Positions 37,425 through 50,149 of a stretch of 64,000 nt of DNA are shown piece by piece. Positions within the stretch are counted from its first letter, which is position 1; each line of letters starts with the position of its first letter. Where the stretch lies: NCBI GenBank assembly GCA_037178975.1, contig JASJZH010000006.1, positions 3,534,001 to 3,598,000 of the forward strand, in the 5' to 3' direction. The translations under genes were made by a program, and so were the position numbers. Under the pieces are notes generated by a model. It was not told where the DNA came from and searched no databases. It saw nothing but the letters and a program-made list of their open reading frames with translations. Source of the stretch: Oscheius tipulae (Eukaryota; Nematoda; Chromadorea; Rhabditida; Rhabditidae).

Positions 37425-39711
37425 GCCTGCGAATTGGGAAGAATGTTCAAAGACCACAAGCGACCGGGCGGGACGTCGCTTGCGGCACCGCCCCACGGTG
37501 GCCGCGCGACGACCAAAGATCCACCCCATTGCGTCGTTTGCACTTTGAAAACTGCTGCACAAGTGGAATCAGCCGATAAGGTCACTCTGTGTGACCACTG
37601 CATCAAACACAACATTTTTGAGTAAAGTACAGTCGCCGTAGCAGGATGAATCTTTCTCCCCGGGATAAAAGAAGAAGAGATGATAATAGGGAGATTGGAA
37701 TGCGCGCTATGCGAGAGAGTACAGTTACAGAGCGAGACTGGTCAAATTTCGTCACAAGCTGAGCTGACACCAATGGGACCGGTCGCTTTAGTCATGATTT
37801 CTGTGGGGGAGATGGAAGTGAAACCCCTTCACATTATTCTCGCCCAAGGAAACTACAGTTTTTATCTGTACATTCCGGCTCTTAGATCATGGGGTTCAAG
37901 GAACGGGCACTTTGTTTCAGAGGTGAAGAAGCTGCTCTTGCGCTCGACTTCGATAAGCCGTATGATCTTTTGCTTCTAGAGTGACAGCAATAAAAAAAGG
38001 GGGGCAAAATGAAGCCATTCTGCAATTCAAGCAACACATGACTTCTTTGGTAAACATCCGCTGTCGCATGCTGATACAGGACTCTTCCTTTCTGCTTATT
38101 TTTAACTGTAAACACGGTCAATAACAATGGAAGTCATTGTTCTATAGAAGGTGATTCTAAAGATCAATACGCTGTTTGAAATACTAGGAAAGTGTATGAT
38201 GTTGATGCGGGACCGTCGGCAGACAAGGGATAACATAATATGTGAACTTTGTTGAGAGGATACATTCGTTGCATGGCGTCATCTGTGGGATGGTTTTACC
38301 ATAATTGAGCAGAGAACACAACCGAAAAGACCAGCAACAGGTGATTTTACGGTTTTTGTCTCGTACGCTCGTTACCCTCCGCTTTGCCAATGCTGTACAC
38401 TCGATATGTAAAAAGAGTTCCGCGAATATAGTTTTCCTGCTAAAAAGGCAGTGGAATAGTTACGATATTGATAGAGTCCGACTAAAATACAGTGATTATT
38501 ATAAGACATTTCCGACCGAGAAACAATGGCTCTTATCGGCGGGCTTATGATTCAGTTGTTCCTATTTGCGGAAGTACAAGCTGACTATGTGTTTTTTCTC
38601 TGGTCTTTTATGGGATGCATCAAGGATAAACTTCTTCATAAAATTGCGGTCCTATCCGACCAGGAAAATGAAACCAATTGGTCAATGGGAAAAAGAGTAG
38701 AGCAAAGCTAAAGGGCAGCGCCAATTGTTCGTCGGAAAGACCAGAGGTCGCAGTTAAGGAATGACCGACGGCAGCGTTGGTCGCAACAAAAGTGCAGAAA
38801 GGCTGCTTCCCGGAAATGCCGAAGTTGTTTGTCTAAGCGCCGACAAATAATTTGGGTAAAGGAGAATAAGTAGAGTCGTTTTAGAGGGAGGTATGTTGTT
38901 CCGAGAGGGCCTTTGGACCCACCCCCGCCACAGATGGCGCCTCTTTTCGACTGCTTCGTGTGATTCACCTTCCGACGAAGGTCATATGCGTGGTTGGCCA
39001 AACAGGGATCAAACAAACATGACTTGTAGTCGATGCCCTCCCTGTCGCCGGGGAAGACCTGTCCGCACAGTCATCACACGCAAAAGTTGACTCTTCTGTC
39101 ACGGGAGCGGCTTCAGAACCCAGTCCATGAGTAACAACAGACCGTCGCGGAAATAGATCTCGTGACATTCTGATCGTGCGATCGCTTATGTTTGCAATGC
39201 TTACGTGCAAAGTAATATTATCACTACGTATTTAGGTATAACTATGTGTGGGCCATAACTAGTAAAAGTGATTTCTATGGTGTTCAAAAAAGCATCAAAA
39301 ACCATTGCGTCAAATCCTTCGAAAATATACATTGCTACCTCCAGAAGCAACTGCTCTTTGAACATACCTCACTGGAGACCAATCGTTACTTCCTCAGTCC
39401 TAAAAGCAGCACAGAAAAACCGAAGGCTGCGAAGAGTAGGACAAAATAGGACCGAGAATATCAGTTGCGCCCAAAGAGCGAGGTCAACTGTTATTTTACA
39501 GAGACTCTTTCACCTATGAACTAGCTAGGATTTCGAGCCCTGAGTAAGAAACTAACTTTTATTCGTATTTAAGAGAGAGAAACATGATTTCCGCAGTTCG
39601 TGCACGTAGCACGGACTCCCAGACAACGCAATAAAAGTAATTTCAATTATACCAGGTGAGAAAGAACGCCTTGTAAATTTACCTAATTAATATGGAGTGA
39701 TAAAAACTAGC

Positions 39712-39741
39712 GAAAGTGTATCGGCATAGCGATACACTTTC
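39712..39741. repeat. Perfect 12-bp inverted repeat, 6-nt loop
   Basis: GAAAGTGTATCG at 39712-39723 and its exact reverse complement at 39730-39741, separated by GCATAG. It could form a stable hairpin in DNA or RNA. No gene is nearby. Confidence 0.8.
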
Positions 39742-40725
39742 ATATTGCAACAGAGATCCATGACCAATCAGTGATGCTGAATTAAGCGCATGATCCTGAT
39801 GTATCTGCGGAAGTTACCTCCACTTTCTATTCTAGTTGCAGCGCTCTATTTTTATCATTGAACCGGCTTACTTTGAAGTTGTTCGACAGGTTGCCTAGAA
39901 TATGCGTGTAGAGCCATTTGAATAGTTTCCATTGGGGAAGAGTGCGACTGTGTTGAAGTAAACGATGGCACGGGATTTCAAGCTAAGAGTGACTTGAAAA
40001 CAACTTGAGTCTGATCATTATTCTCTCGCTAACAAACAGCGTCCGCATGAATTCCGCCCGTCTGTTTAAGGGAAAACACTTTTGAAATGCCCCAAACTCA
40101 CCAAACATCGTTGTTGTTGAACGGTCTCCTATTGGTCAGGACGACAGCCTTCTGGCAAGCTGTTTCTCTCGGAATCTCGGGTTATACAAAGGAACGGCAC
40201 TTGAGTCACGTCCTGCAACAGTCAGCATTAGGAAACGGCCGTTGAATTCTCGTAAAACGGAAATGCAAAAGTTGCGTGTTTCTTTTGGTACAAACCGGGC
40301 CAGTACGATTTGGGTGACCAGTCGGTGAGAAAATGGAAGAAAGATATGACTCTATTATCGTGCTGGGAGCGTCGAGACTGAATCAAAAGAGATTGCAAAA
40401 GACGAATGAGCTGGCGAAAATAAAAGCAGAGCCATGTGATGACCATAGGTCGGATGTCTCGCCCTCGCTCTGAAGAGAGAAAGTGGAACGATCATCGAGA
40501 TTAACAGGGGCTGCTCTGCACTACAGCAAAGAGTACGGTAGGCCACTTTTAGAGCAGAAAGAGTCTACGCGAAAGACCAGGTGCACTTTTGTTTTTGTCT
40601 ACCTTTGAAACGAAAAATACGAGGTGCTGTAGATTCAGCCAAGCTGATCTTTGTGTCTGTTTGCTATTTCGCGTGTTTTGCCACAATAGACGCGCAGATG
40701 TCCTCATGGCATGGGAGTTCCTAAT

Positions 40726-40773
40726 AGTATAGTGTATATGCCTAAGAATAACAGTATAGTGTGTATGCCTAAG
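40726..40773 (+). repeat. Tandem imperfect duplication, 27-bp period
   Basis: Two 21-bp copies, 40726-40746 and 40753-40773, sharing 20 of 21 bases around AGTATAGTG and TATGCCTAAG, separated by 6 bp. Confidence 0.75.
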
Positions 40774-41678
40774 CCAGCCAGAAAACAGCTTGTTTTCCAT
40801 CATGATCGCAGAACACTGACAGCAAAAACGACACAATGTCTAAAGGCAAAATGCACTTAATCGCGGTACTATAGAGATAGGATTAGCAGTTTCATGCGTG
40901 ACACATGGGGGCGGAGGAAGATGTTTCTAAAAGCTTAGAACTACCAAGTAGGTGCTGAAAACGAACAGAAAGATTTCATACATGCTCTGTGCGGCGGAAA
41001 CCACAAAGAATCAACTGAATTATTGCGCTTGCGCTAATGTTCTGTATTTAATTCATGAGCTACAAATTATGATATGATCTCTGCCACCAAAACATTATAG
41101 ACGAATCTGACACCTAAATGAAAGAAATGCGATTAGGCGAAGGTGAGCTTGGACATGAACAATAGAAAAATTTCCCTCTGCTTCTTCCGTGTACGGATAC
41201 TTTAAACATTCAGCCCGTTTTGTTTACTCTCTGGCTAGCTAGACTGAAACCCATAGAGAATGCGCAAGACCAGAGGCCAATAAATCAACCACAGAAACTC
41301 GGTCTGAATACCCGGGATGCTGACAGCGAGAGATCAAAGGCTGTGGCACAGGCCTAATATTGGGTACGCCTTAAATCAAAAGGTCGCTATGGCTCGAAAA
41401 GACCAAGGATTCTTGTCTGATCTCTCTGAACGAAAGTGCTTGTTATGTTCGTCAGAATCCTAAATTAAGCTAGCAACAGATGCGCCCCAAACAAGGAAGT
41501 ATGACACGAGAAGGTCCGTTAGGACGAGAACGGCTTCCCCAATTTATTCAGCCGAAACTGAGGGCAAAAATAGCCGAGAGGCTGGCCAGGAATGGCAACT
41601 GCGGCAACAGAGATCATTCCTATAAAAAAACAGTTTTTCGAAAACCAAAGCTTCATCATGGAAAAACGATAACAATTC

Positions 41679-42441
41679 CTACGATTTGAATTCTCGTCTC
41701 CAGATTGCCGTCTTGCCATCTTTGCTAGCCTTGCACTCCTAAAAACGGCCATGATAAGGGATGGACAGCAAAATGTTTACCGAGACGAGAACCTCTCCTT
41801 TGAAGAAGAAATAGAAACTATCTTCCCCTGAATCTCTTTCCAGATTCTTATGAGTCTCTTTCAGCTTCTGTCCGTCCATTGACATGGTGATCTGAAAAGT
41901 ATTTCGATACACGAACGTTTAATTTCATTAGTCTTCGGTCAAGTGCTTCGAAAGTCTTCCCAAAAGCTGTTGCCCTCTCTATGAATAAGATGTTTACCAC
42001 CAGCTAATCGGCCACATGTCCTGTGATGCTTCTCAATCAGAAAGGGCAACAACTAACATCGTGGGATTTCAAGAATAGGAATAAAAATATAAACTAACTC
42101 TGTGCTTTTTGCCATCATATCCAATGCCTTCGAAAGGCTCATCCAGCTTGAAGTGATAATCCAAATTCTGCTTTGTAGGATCTCCAGATTTGTAACTGAA
42201 AATAGCAAAAATCAAACTGAACACTTTGTGAAACCTGTAACCGTCGCCTTCAAGTTTCAGTTGGAATTGGAATCCCTTCAGCTTACTGTTGATAAACTTC
42301 CTGACAAGCCAAGGAACACCTTAAAGCCATCGTCTACTAGATATAGAATGTAAAGCTACCTCTAACACTAAGAAACTCTTCGACATTTTCGGACTTGCAT
42401 TCCAAAAAGTAGGTATTGAGGAACTCTTCAGGAATGGACAT
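41679..42441 (-). CDS. Fatty-acid-binding protein (lipocalin-fold, LBP type)
   Basis: Small intracellular lipid carrier of the FABP family. Exons read downward: 42441-42360, 42319-42235, 42195-42099, 41891-41793, 41738-41679; 140 residues, the normal FABP size. It opens with the family signature MSIPEEFLNTYFLECKSENV, continues VPWLVRKFINSKLK (helix-turn-helix lid), then beta strands including LDYHFKLDEPFEGIGYDGKK and ITMSMDGQKLKETHK. The C-terminal strand pattern R-x-Y of classical FABPs is replaced by TAIWRREFKS, so the usual carboxylate-binding tyrosine is not obvious. No signal peptide, so cytosolic rather than secreted. Acceptor-like TTTCCAG sits one base before the ATG. AATAAA for this strand is at 41543-41548. 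Confidence 0.85.
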
Positions 42442-42790
42442 TCTGGAAAGATGGTTTATTGACTAGCTTGTAAAACAATAAATCAAATGAGGTTTTTAAG
42501 AAGGGGCCGTTTTGATGTCCTATCAGACGAGATGAGCTGATATGATGCAAATTCTTATCGTAGAAATCAATAAATATGCACGGATATGTGAAAGCAAAAA
42601 GGTGAGCGTGGTAACGAGAGGGCACGATCTATTGATACAGCTTCAAAATTTGCTCATGTCTATTTCGTGTTTTTTCCGAAGCTTCGGCTCTTCGAAGGCG
42701 TTGGCATGCAGCCACGGATGTTCTTGTGGGAGCACTCTTGCACGATTCAGTCTTTTCATCTCTTTTTGTCTGAAGTTGGTCAAATTTTTC
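42442..42790. other. Intergenic between ZP and FABP genes
   Basis: Contains the ZP gene polyadenylation signal (TTTATT on +, 42454-42459) directly upstream of the FABP acceptor. The two - strand genes are close enough to be one operon, though 350 bp is wide for that. Confidence 0.45.
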
Positions 42791-45472
42791 TTAAATCAGC
42801 TTCCACCACCTGTAGGCTATCCAGTCTGGTCGTTTTCTTGAGTTTCTATAGAAGCAAACCGCTAGCATCACTATCCAGACGAGCGCGGAACCGAAAGACC
42901 ACACTATTAGTAGATGGTCTAATCCACTCCATACACATCGTTTTGCAGCGATCTGAGCAGGTGTCGTCACATGATGAACAGATGTACTTACTGAGGTAGC
43001 ATTGTTCGAGCAGGCTATTTGTTTGTCAGAAAAGATATCCGTGTCATTGATAGTTCTGTCGTCAAGTCGCCAATCCCGAGGGTTAATAAAGGTTTCTAAA
43101 GGAACTTTTTGTTGGAGGAAGGTGTCACCCACCTTTGGCCGGGCGAATAGGTCGTTTTGGAGGACTAGCGGTATCTTCATGTCTACTGAACATTTTCGTG
43201 AATATCTGAAAAACAGGTGAAAGAAAAATGCTGTATTACCTCGTGATTTTGCTTGAATGGCGTTTCCGTGGTAGAGAGCAGTTTGGTAGTCGTTGTTATA
43301 CTGAAATACTGATTGGAAGACATCAGGTTTGACCAGAATACCGGAAGGTCGTAGGGGTCTCCGTATAAAATCTCATCGTGGCAACATTTCCCTTGATTGG
43401 TGGCTTTGAAACCTTAAAATGTTCTATTTGCCGCAAGGAAACAACAAACTTTTCGGTTGAAAACGTTGCTTGCTACAGGTGTAGTTGTTATTGGTCTTTG
43501 CAATTTTCGAACGGATGAACTACTAAAAAAAGTTCGGACCCTATATAAATTGCTTGCCTAGTCGATCGGATAGAGTTCGAGATAGTTTTGACTGGAGTCC
43601 TGACGGTTGTAGTTTTTAGCACGACACTAGAATTTGTCGTAGTTGCGGTTGAAGCTCGTTGTGGAAATGCGTTGGTAGGTCTGAAAACTCAATTGAAACT
43701 GGCCACAAAGTAAGGTAAGTGGTGTACAGCGACAACCACAGGATGTACAACTTGTGGAACTCACTTGGAAAACTTTGCCGACTTCAAAGGATCAACCTTT
43801 TCGGTGGTTGTCGCTACGGTTCCTCGACCCACTGACGATACCTCGGCTATCGGCATAACCGCAGCCAAATCTTCAGATATCGTTTCGATTTGATTCTCTT
43901 CGGAAGAGAACTAAATCCCATTCAAGTATCTCTCTTAGTTCTTACAATGACAGGGTTATTCTGCGGTCGGAATGTAGCAAGTTCTGTTCTGACTCGATTG
44001 GTCACATCGTTAGTCCGCTCCTTATCCGTCTGCCCTTTTTTGCTCGGTTCCTTGTACGAAATGCCCATAAGGAAGTGAGGAGTGGGGCTAGTCGTCAGAA
44101 GGTCCTCCGGTATTGCCGGATCCATGACAGAGTTGATGAAGTACCCTGAACACAGTTTTGATTTCAAAGAAAGTGCTTACTTTCATGAAGTTGGTCCACA
44201 TTAGTGTACTGATTGTAATGAACTGTCATCCACTCACTGGATACTTTCATCTGTTTCTCAAATCGGTTGTTGATACTACCTAAATGTGTATTGTTAACTT
44301 AAGAAAGTTCTATCACCGGTCATTAGGGCGTTCTCGGATGAATGCTTCACTCTGTTCTTGTATCTGTTCAAGATTTCTTCTTTTGTGAAGGCACACTTGG
44401 GAGGCTAAAATTCAGTTAGCATGAAATGTCCCTCACTTACGTATGGTCGGTCCATGCACATATCTTTTCGACACATTTGGAGATTGCATTCAATTCGATA
44501 CCTGAAGCTCTTGTATGCAGACAACTCTTTTCATCTTTTCACCTCTCTCCATTCATCAGCTTGAAGACCTTGGCTCTCGCGTAAATCTTTGCCGAATAGT
44601 TATTATACACCAGGTCTCCCATTAGTTCTGAATCAACAACACAGCTGAAAAGTAAATTGAACGGAAGGACAAAAACGAAAAAACCCGTTCTCGTCTACAA
44701 GATGAATAACTTGTCCTGCTTGTGATATGACATTGCAAGAGGTCAGAAAAACTTGTACTGTTCCCAATTCTAAAGTTTGATTAGGTTGTTGAAGAAGTTT
44801 GACAACCTTGAGGGTCAAGAAGGCAGTTCCACTCGTGAACCACGGCATCTCCAACATGAAAAACTGTGACTCCTTCGAACTTTGAGGCTGATCGAACAAC
44901 ATGCGTACAATTTCTAAAGAGTGCGGTTAAAGAAAAAAGTTCTGGTACCCTGCAATATTCAGCTGACGATTTCTTACAGCAACATAGGAATTGTCTATAC
45001 ATTGAATGGAGTAGACTCTATCACTGCTAGTGATGACTAAAGGATGAAAACCAATTTCCAAGTGAGCTGTCAATATCCGAGAACCGTTCTGAATTTCTTT
45101 CGTGTGGTTTATAAACACCAACATACTGTCATGTATGTAGTTTCTGTACATTTTCCTATATCCATTCTAAAGGTGGCATTTCGTAAAATATTAGTTGAAA
45201 AATCCAGATTACACTCGGGTATATACATCTTTCGCATTACCTAAATATCTTAGCTCTTGATCGTGAACAGATCTTACAGATATCCGTCCCTGAAAGGGGA
45301 TATTAGTCTCGAAGAACACCGTAATGCTCTTTTTGGAACACACAAGCTTCGGTGTACCTGAAAGTTTTTGAACAATGATGTCAACAATCCTACCTGATAT
45401 CCTTGCATTTTCAAAATCCGTTGCAGAACGGATGTGGTCTGGCAGGTGGAGGAGCAAGAGAAAAATGAGCAT
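42791..45472 (-). CDS. ZP-domain (cuticlin-like) type I membrane protein
   Basis: Extracellular matrix or apical membrane protein with a zona pellucida domain. It begins with a signal peptide (LIFLLLLHLP). The ZP-N half has TPKLVCSKKSITVFFET...PFQGRISVRSV and IGFHPLVITSSDRVYSIQC. The ZP-C half has FHVGDAVVHEWNC, LTSCNVISQAGQVIHLVDENG, CVVDSELMGDLVY and CNLQMCRKDMCMDRP followed by PPKC, the usual Cys order. A long Thr/Ser-rich linker follows, then TM SFGSALVWIVMLAVCF and a short basic tail. Supported exons include 45472 to about 45395, and the set down to 43922; the linker exons (43862-43200) are approximate. One linker intron, 43523-43557, has a GC donor. Product is probably about 560-600 residues. 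Cuticlins and DYF-7-like proteins are relatives; which one it is cannot be said. Confidence 0.82.
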
Positions 45473-47638
45473 CACATGAGATGTGATGCGAGTGAGGAAC
45501 CAACGTTGGACAGTGAAAGTACGAGAACCGAGAAGGTGACAACTTGGGGACTTGCGTCGCTAAAAGTTGGATTGGTGCCAGAGAGTAGAAATGGACGGCG
45601 AAGGTCGTTTAAGGGGAACGTTTAGGACACCTTCTTAGCCATACAGTCATTTGCTGTCGCGTTTAAAGACAAAAAGTGATGAGGCAATTATGGAAATGAG
45701 GACTATACGAAGCTTACGCAATCTGGCCCGAACCGGAAAGCAACAAACTGAGACGTTGAATATGGATATGAATAAACAAACTTATCATCCTTCCTTGGCA
45801 GGCACTGTATGGACATTAGAAGACAAATTGTTTCTATAAATGTTAAAAAGAAATTCAAAATTCACTTTCAATCGAAGCAATCCGGCGAATTGAACAAACT
45901 TGACTTTTGTAAGTAGTTTTAACAGTGCAGCCAGCTAACGATCATGAAGGGATACCGGCCAAAACCAAAGAAACAGTGTGTAAAAACATGAATTCGATTA
46001 GCACACCGGTGGTCGCAAAAAGCTTTCCTTCCATGTGGTGGCAGTCTCGATTAGCGCGAGGTATAAGCGAAAAATCAGGATAATGGAGCGACTAGACTGA
46101 AGGAGGAGGCATGGTGAAAGGGAGACGGTTTGGTTTCAACAAGACCCATCTGACTTTTTGAGAGAACCTGTGAGGTGCCACAATTACGTCGCGATGGTAA
46201 AGCGCTCGCACCTTGTAAGCAACTGGATCCTCTCTTATTATAGCAATGACCACAACAGCTCATCGTGGTGGGCAAATCCTCTTACTCGAAAGTAATTGGA
46301 CTTGTATATACGGACAGGAAGAAAGAAGTGAAACATTAGTTGTAGTAAATCTGCTCGAGTGGGCTAGTCACTCGCTCTGAGGGGCGTCAAAACAAGAAGA
46401 GACAAAAGTTGGGGCTATCAGATCCGCTCCTATTGAGGCTTGAGGATCTCTATTGTCTGCCGTTCCCGAAATTGCGTCGGCCTAATGCAGACTCAATCAC
46501 ATATACATGCAGTTGGAAAAGAAGAACAGCCTTCTCGAGATAGATCACGTTCAAGACGAAAAGTAAAAGTGTCTGCCAATTTGCATGCGCGGAACCGTTC
46601 GCGCCAGATCTGCTCAAAGTCTTAGTTTTTTTGTGGTAAAGATCTCAATACTGACACACGTCTTTGGTCCGGAATCGGGGGGACAATTTCACCGATGGAC
46701 GCACTGGCGGTTCACCGGTGCAATTAAGTGTCTACAATAAAACAGTAGGAAATTGACTGTGAGAGTAAGTGAAATGGCCAGCGGAAAGGTAGAGGAACAA
46801 ATGGGGATGTACCTTGGCAGAATTCCTTATATATGATGCGACAAGGGGAGGAAGGGCTTCTTTTTTAAAACTTTACTGTCAGCCCGAAAAGGCGTGTCTT
46901 GATTGACTAAGAAGCTAAATTGCTCTGCTGACTCGGCCAATTTGTTTGCATGAACCGCTTTGCCGAATGCAAAAGTACTCAATTGGACTAGATCTCTTTT
47001 TCTTTGACTCGGATTACGGCAGTAGCCGCATGCTGTAAATATGGAAGGAATTCTTTTAGACAGTCTGGTTCTCGTCTTTTAAGAAAATATGAGGTATATT
47101 CTTCCCATGCGCACCCATAATAGATTCGTATGCTCTTGACGCCATCTGTCTGGCTCCGCTCAAGTTGCGACATCCCCGTCGATCTATGACACCGTAGCGG
47201 CGGCTCTATTTGATAAAACTTGGGATATCTGGATCGCCAGTGTTGACTTTGCGGGCCCTCTCGGCTAATTTCACGGATGCATCACAACTCGATATTCACC
47301 TAACAGATCATATTGGCACAATCCTTCCACCCACACTCACTTGAGCATCTCTTTAACTACTTTCTGCTCTTATTGACCTATGCTAACTCAATGTGAAACA
47401 AATGTTTCACGCTGAAAACGGAACCATCCACCCCAGCTTTTCTGCCACATGGAGCATTACAATAGTCAGCCCGGGTATCATTTAATGGCGGCTGTCCCCC
47501 GCTGCCGAGCCCGCCTTTACAACTACTGCCTACTTTGCTCGAGGGACGCCCACGAAAACGAAAACGACCACTTTTCGTGTTCCTGTTCTCTTTTCTCTTA
47601 TTGTTCCCACCATTGTACTGTTCATTCGAGAAATTCAG
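45473..47638. other. Intergenic, divergent 5' flanks of ZP (-) and calsequestrin (+)
   Basis: 2.2 kb shared upstream region. No exon of a known family. It should hold the muscle promoter of calsequestrin. An AAATTCAG ends directly before the calsequestrin ATG and looks like a trans-splice acceptor. Confidence 0.45.
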
Positions 47639-49775
47639 ATGACTTGGAGAGCCTGTGTGCTGCTGCTCTGTGCGGCGGGGACCTTGGCCACCGGCAACTC
47701 CAAAGCCGATGACCTCGACTGCATGTTTCTCGGATATCCTGATCTGGAGTATGACGGATTCGACCGCACGGAGGTGAGTACAAAACATTGGAACAAGTTC
47801 GACACTTGTACACTTCTTTCCGGCTACTTTTTTTCGGGTTATTTGACACCAACAGCTCTTGTTTGTGTATAGTTTCCGACTTCAGGTACTGACCGAGAAG
47901 AACTTCAACAAGACTGTTTTTGCTGAAGATGCCAAGAGCGTTGTTTTCTTCAACGACGTTGAGGAAGATGACAGCGAACAGGATCAGTACGAATGCTTCC
48001 TGCAGGTTGCACTGTTCTTGGTAACACTCTGATCATATGTTTTCAGCTTTCGGCTCAAATTATGACCAAGAGAGGATACAACTTCTACACGGTCAACACC
48101 ACCAAGGAAGCCAAGCTCCGCAAGCAAGAAGGTACATTTTCGGTTTACAATCTCCCATTCCTATGATCAATCAGCACATTTTTATGCAGGGCTGGCAACG
48201 GGCCGGTCCGAGCCCTGAATTTAGGCCGACCCGCGGTCGGGCCCGAGAGAAAAATCTGACATTTCTAACAGAAAAAAAGTGATTTTGACCTTTTTTTTAG
48301 TGAAATAATATGCATTTGAACACACTAAAATATTTCTTTTAATGAGGTCTAAACCGTGCTATAATATCACTTAGTTTTGATACTCATCATTTGTTGGGTT
48401 CACCCACAGGGCCCAATCGGGCCGTCCCGGATTTTTGGGCCCGACCCGCGCGTTGCCAATACCGCTTTTATGTGCTTCCCGATGCGTTTTCATGCTTGTT
48501 GGTGTTTTGGGCCAATGTGTCCATCAATTTCCGCGCCTGCACACGGCATCGCAGTGTAACAGTGAACAAAATACGTGATCCTCTAGCTCATAGATCGATA
48601 CTGCCATGATTACTTCCGGTGTTCAGAAGTCGAGAAAGGAGAGGACACCATCCATGTCTACAAGGATGGATACCAAATCGAATACCACGGCGTCCGCGAC
48701 CCTGAGACTTTTGTCAGCTGGCTCATGGATGTAGGCTTCCTCATTTGAAAAGTTCTAAAGATTTCTAAAGATTCCTGATGACCCGGTGACCATCATCAAC
48801 GACGAGCACGACCTTGACGAGTTCGAAGATCTGGAAGATGATGAAGTCAGAATCATTGGTTACTTTGAGCCCGGTTCTGCTGGTAAACATATTTTTGCGA
48901 GTCAATTGTGCTCTTTAAGCTCTGAAGGAGTTCGAAGAGGCTGCTGAGGACTTCATGGGAGAGATCCGTTTCTTTGCCGTTGTCACTTCCAAGGTTTTCT
49001 TGATTTTGTCTTTGGCTTTATTTCAAAGCTTAGTGGGCTCGCAAGGTTGGACTCAAGCGAGTTGGTGAAGTCCAGATGCTCCGTCCCTTCGAGGAGGATC
49101 CCCTCTTCGCTCCCAACTCTGTGGACACCGAGGAGGAGTTTGAGGAATGGGTTGAGAAGCACAAAGAACCCGTCATGATGAAACTTACCCTCGAAAACTA
49201 CTTCAATGTTTGGGTTAGTGGCTCATCAAAGTATTTTCACGTAAATTTTCTAGAGAGACCCCGAGGAAGAAGAGAGAATGATTCTGGCCTTCGTTGACGA
49301 GGAAACCCGTGAGGGGCGTGCCATGAAAAAACTGCTTGACAAGATCGCTGACGAGAACAACGAGCATGCTGGAACCCTCGAAATTGTGCTGATTGACCCT
49401 GGTGAGCGAGACTCTGGTTCATTCTATCAAGGAAGCAATTAGATGAGTTCCCGCTCATGGTTGACGTCTGGGAAGACATGTTCGGCATTGACATCGAGGA
49501 AGGACCCCAAATCGGTCTTGTCGACATTTCTGAGAAGGAAGGAATTTGGTTCGATATGTCTCAGGTCAACCTGGATGATCCTAAGAAGCACGGAGATAGC
49601 AACTTCGAGGCTCTGCAAACTTGGATCGACCAGATCATGAACGGATCCATCAGTCTTGACGGTAATCGTTGAATTTGAAGTAAATAGTGCCTGTTTAGAC
49701 GAAGATGATGAGCCCGAGACCCCTCCGCCCCCACCCCCTCCGGCAAAGGGAAAGAAGGCTAAGAAGGAGTTGTAA
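47639..49775 (+). CDS. csq-1: Calsequestrin
   Basis: High-capacity calcium-binding protein of the muscle sarcoplasmic reticulum lumen, built of three thioredoxin-like domains. Exons: 47639-47773, 47886-48005, 48047-48131, 48627-48730, 48771-48882, 48920-48993, 49034-49213, 49254-49401, 49443-49661, 49699-49775; 417 residues. It has a signal peptide (WRACVLLLCAAGTLATG), then YDGFDRTEVLTEKNFN, which matches vertebrate YDGVDRVINVN. Later come DGYQIEYHG and IVLIDPDEFPLMVDVWEDMF. Acidic residues are dense throughout. The C-terminal tail is short: DDEDDEPE, a proline run, then KGKKAKKEL, unlike the long poly-Asp tail of vertebrates. Intron 3 (495 bp) is lengthened by a MITE. Start is chosen at the ATG directly after AAATTCAG. 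Confidence 0.97.
48187..48464. mobile_element. hAT-like MITE, copy 1 (inside calsequestrin intron 3)
   Basis: 278 bp with GC-rich ends and AT-rich centre. Left end CAGGGCTGGCAACG mirrors the right end CGTTGCCAATACCG imperfectly. It is flanked by 8-bp near-identical repeats, TTTTTATG (48179-48186) and CTTTTATG (48465-48472), as expected for hAT target duplications. The core TATTTCTTTTAATGAGGTCT is shared exactly with the copy at 60039-60313. No coding capacity. Confidence 0.75.
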
Positions 49776-50149
49776 GCTAGAGACTAACCTCGCACAATAG
49801 AAATCAGTTAGACTTTCTAGCCTTTCCTCATACCTTCGCACTTTCCCTTAGTTATATCCCGATTTATTTGTCAAAGTCTTGCTCAGCAATCTCTTCGCTT
49901 TATGGTGAGTGCCTATCTCATCAGTTCTTGCTGTCATTGGTGTCCGTCTATACGTGTTCATTTTTATGACTGTACTTTCATTGGTCAAATGAATATTACG
50001 CTAAGGAGTAGTTACATTATGCACAAGTAATCACCAACAAGTGTGATTATCCATCTCGCACCTATCATTCTGTTTCCTTGTACCCACAAAGTACCAGGAG
50101 CTCTTTCAATGAATAAACGTTAACTGGATCGCGTCCTAATATTGTTATT
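49776..50149. other. Calsequestrin 3' UTR and flank
   Basis: No exon seen. AATAAA at about 50110 is the likely calsequestrin poly-A signal. Confidence 0.5.

Larger units (their letters stand above)
37425..41678. other. Gene-poor stretch of 4.2 kb
   Basis: No exon of a known family was found on either strand. It contains a perfect 12-bp hairpin (39712-39741) and a tandem imperfect duplication (40726-40773). The first 200 bp are GC-rich and should be the nuclear receptor promoter. Open frames here are short and look random. Confidence 0.45.

Noticed and set aside
37217-37615. Long overlapping frames on both strands around the first nuclear receptor exon
   Set aside because: Only the frame ending in the split first zinc cysteine joins the DNA-binding domain; the others reflect GC-rich promoter sequence.
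43862-43922. Furin-like R-T-K-R after the ZP domain
   Set aside because: It appears only if the 35-bp intron beginning GTAAGA is translated; the spliced product does not contain it.
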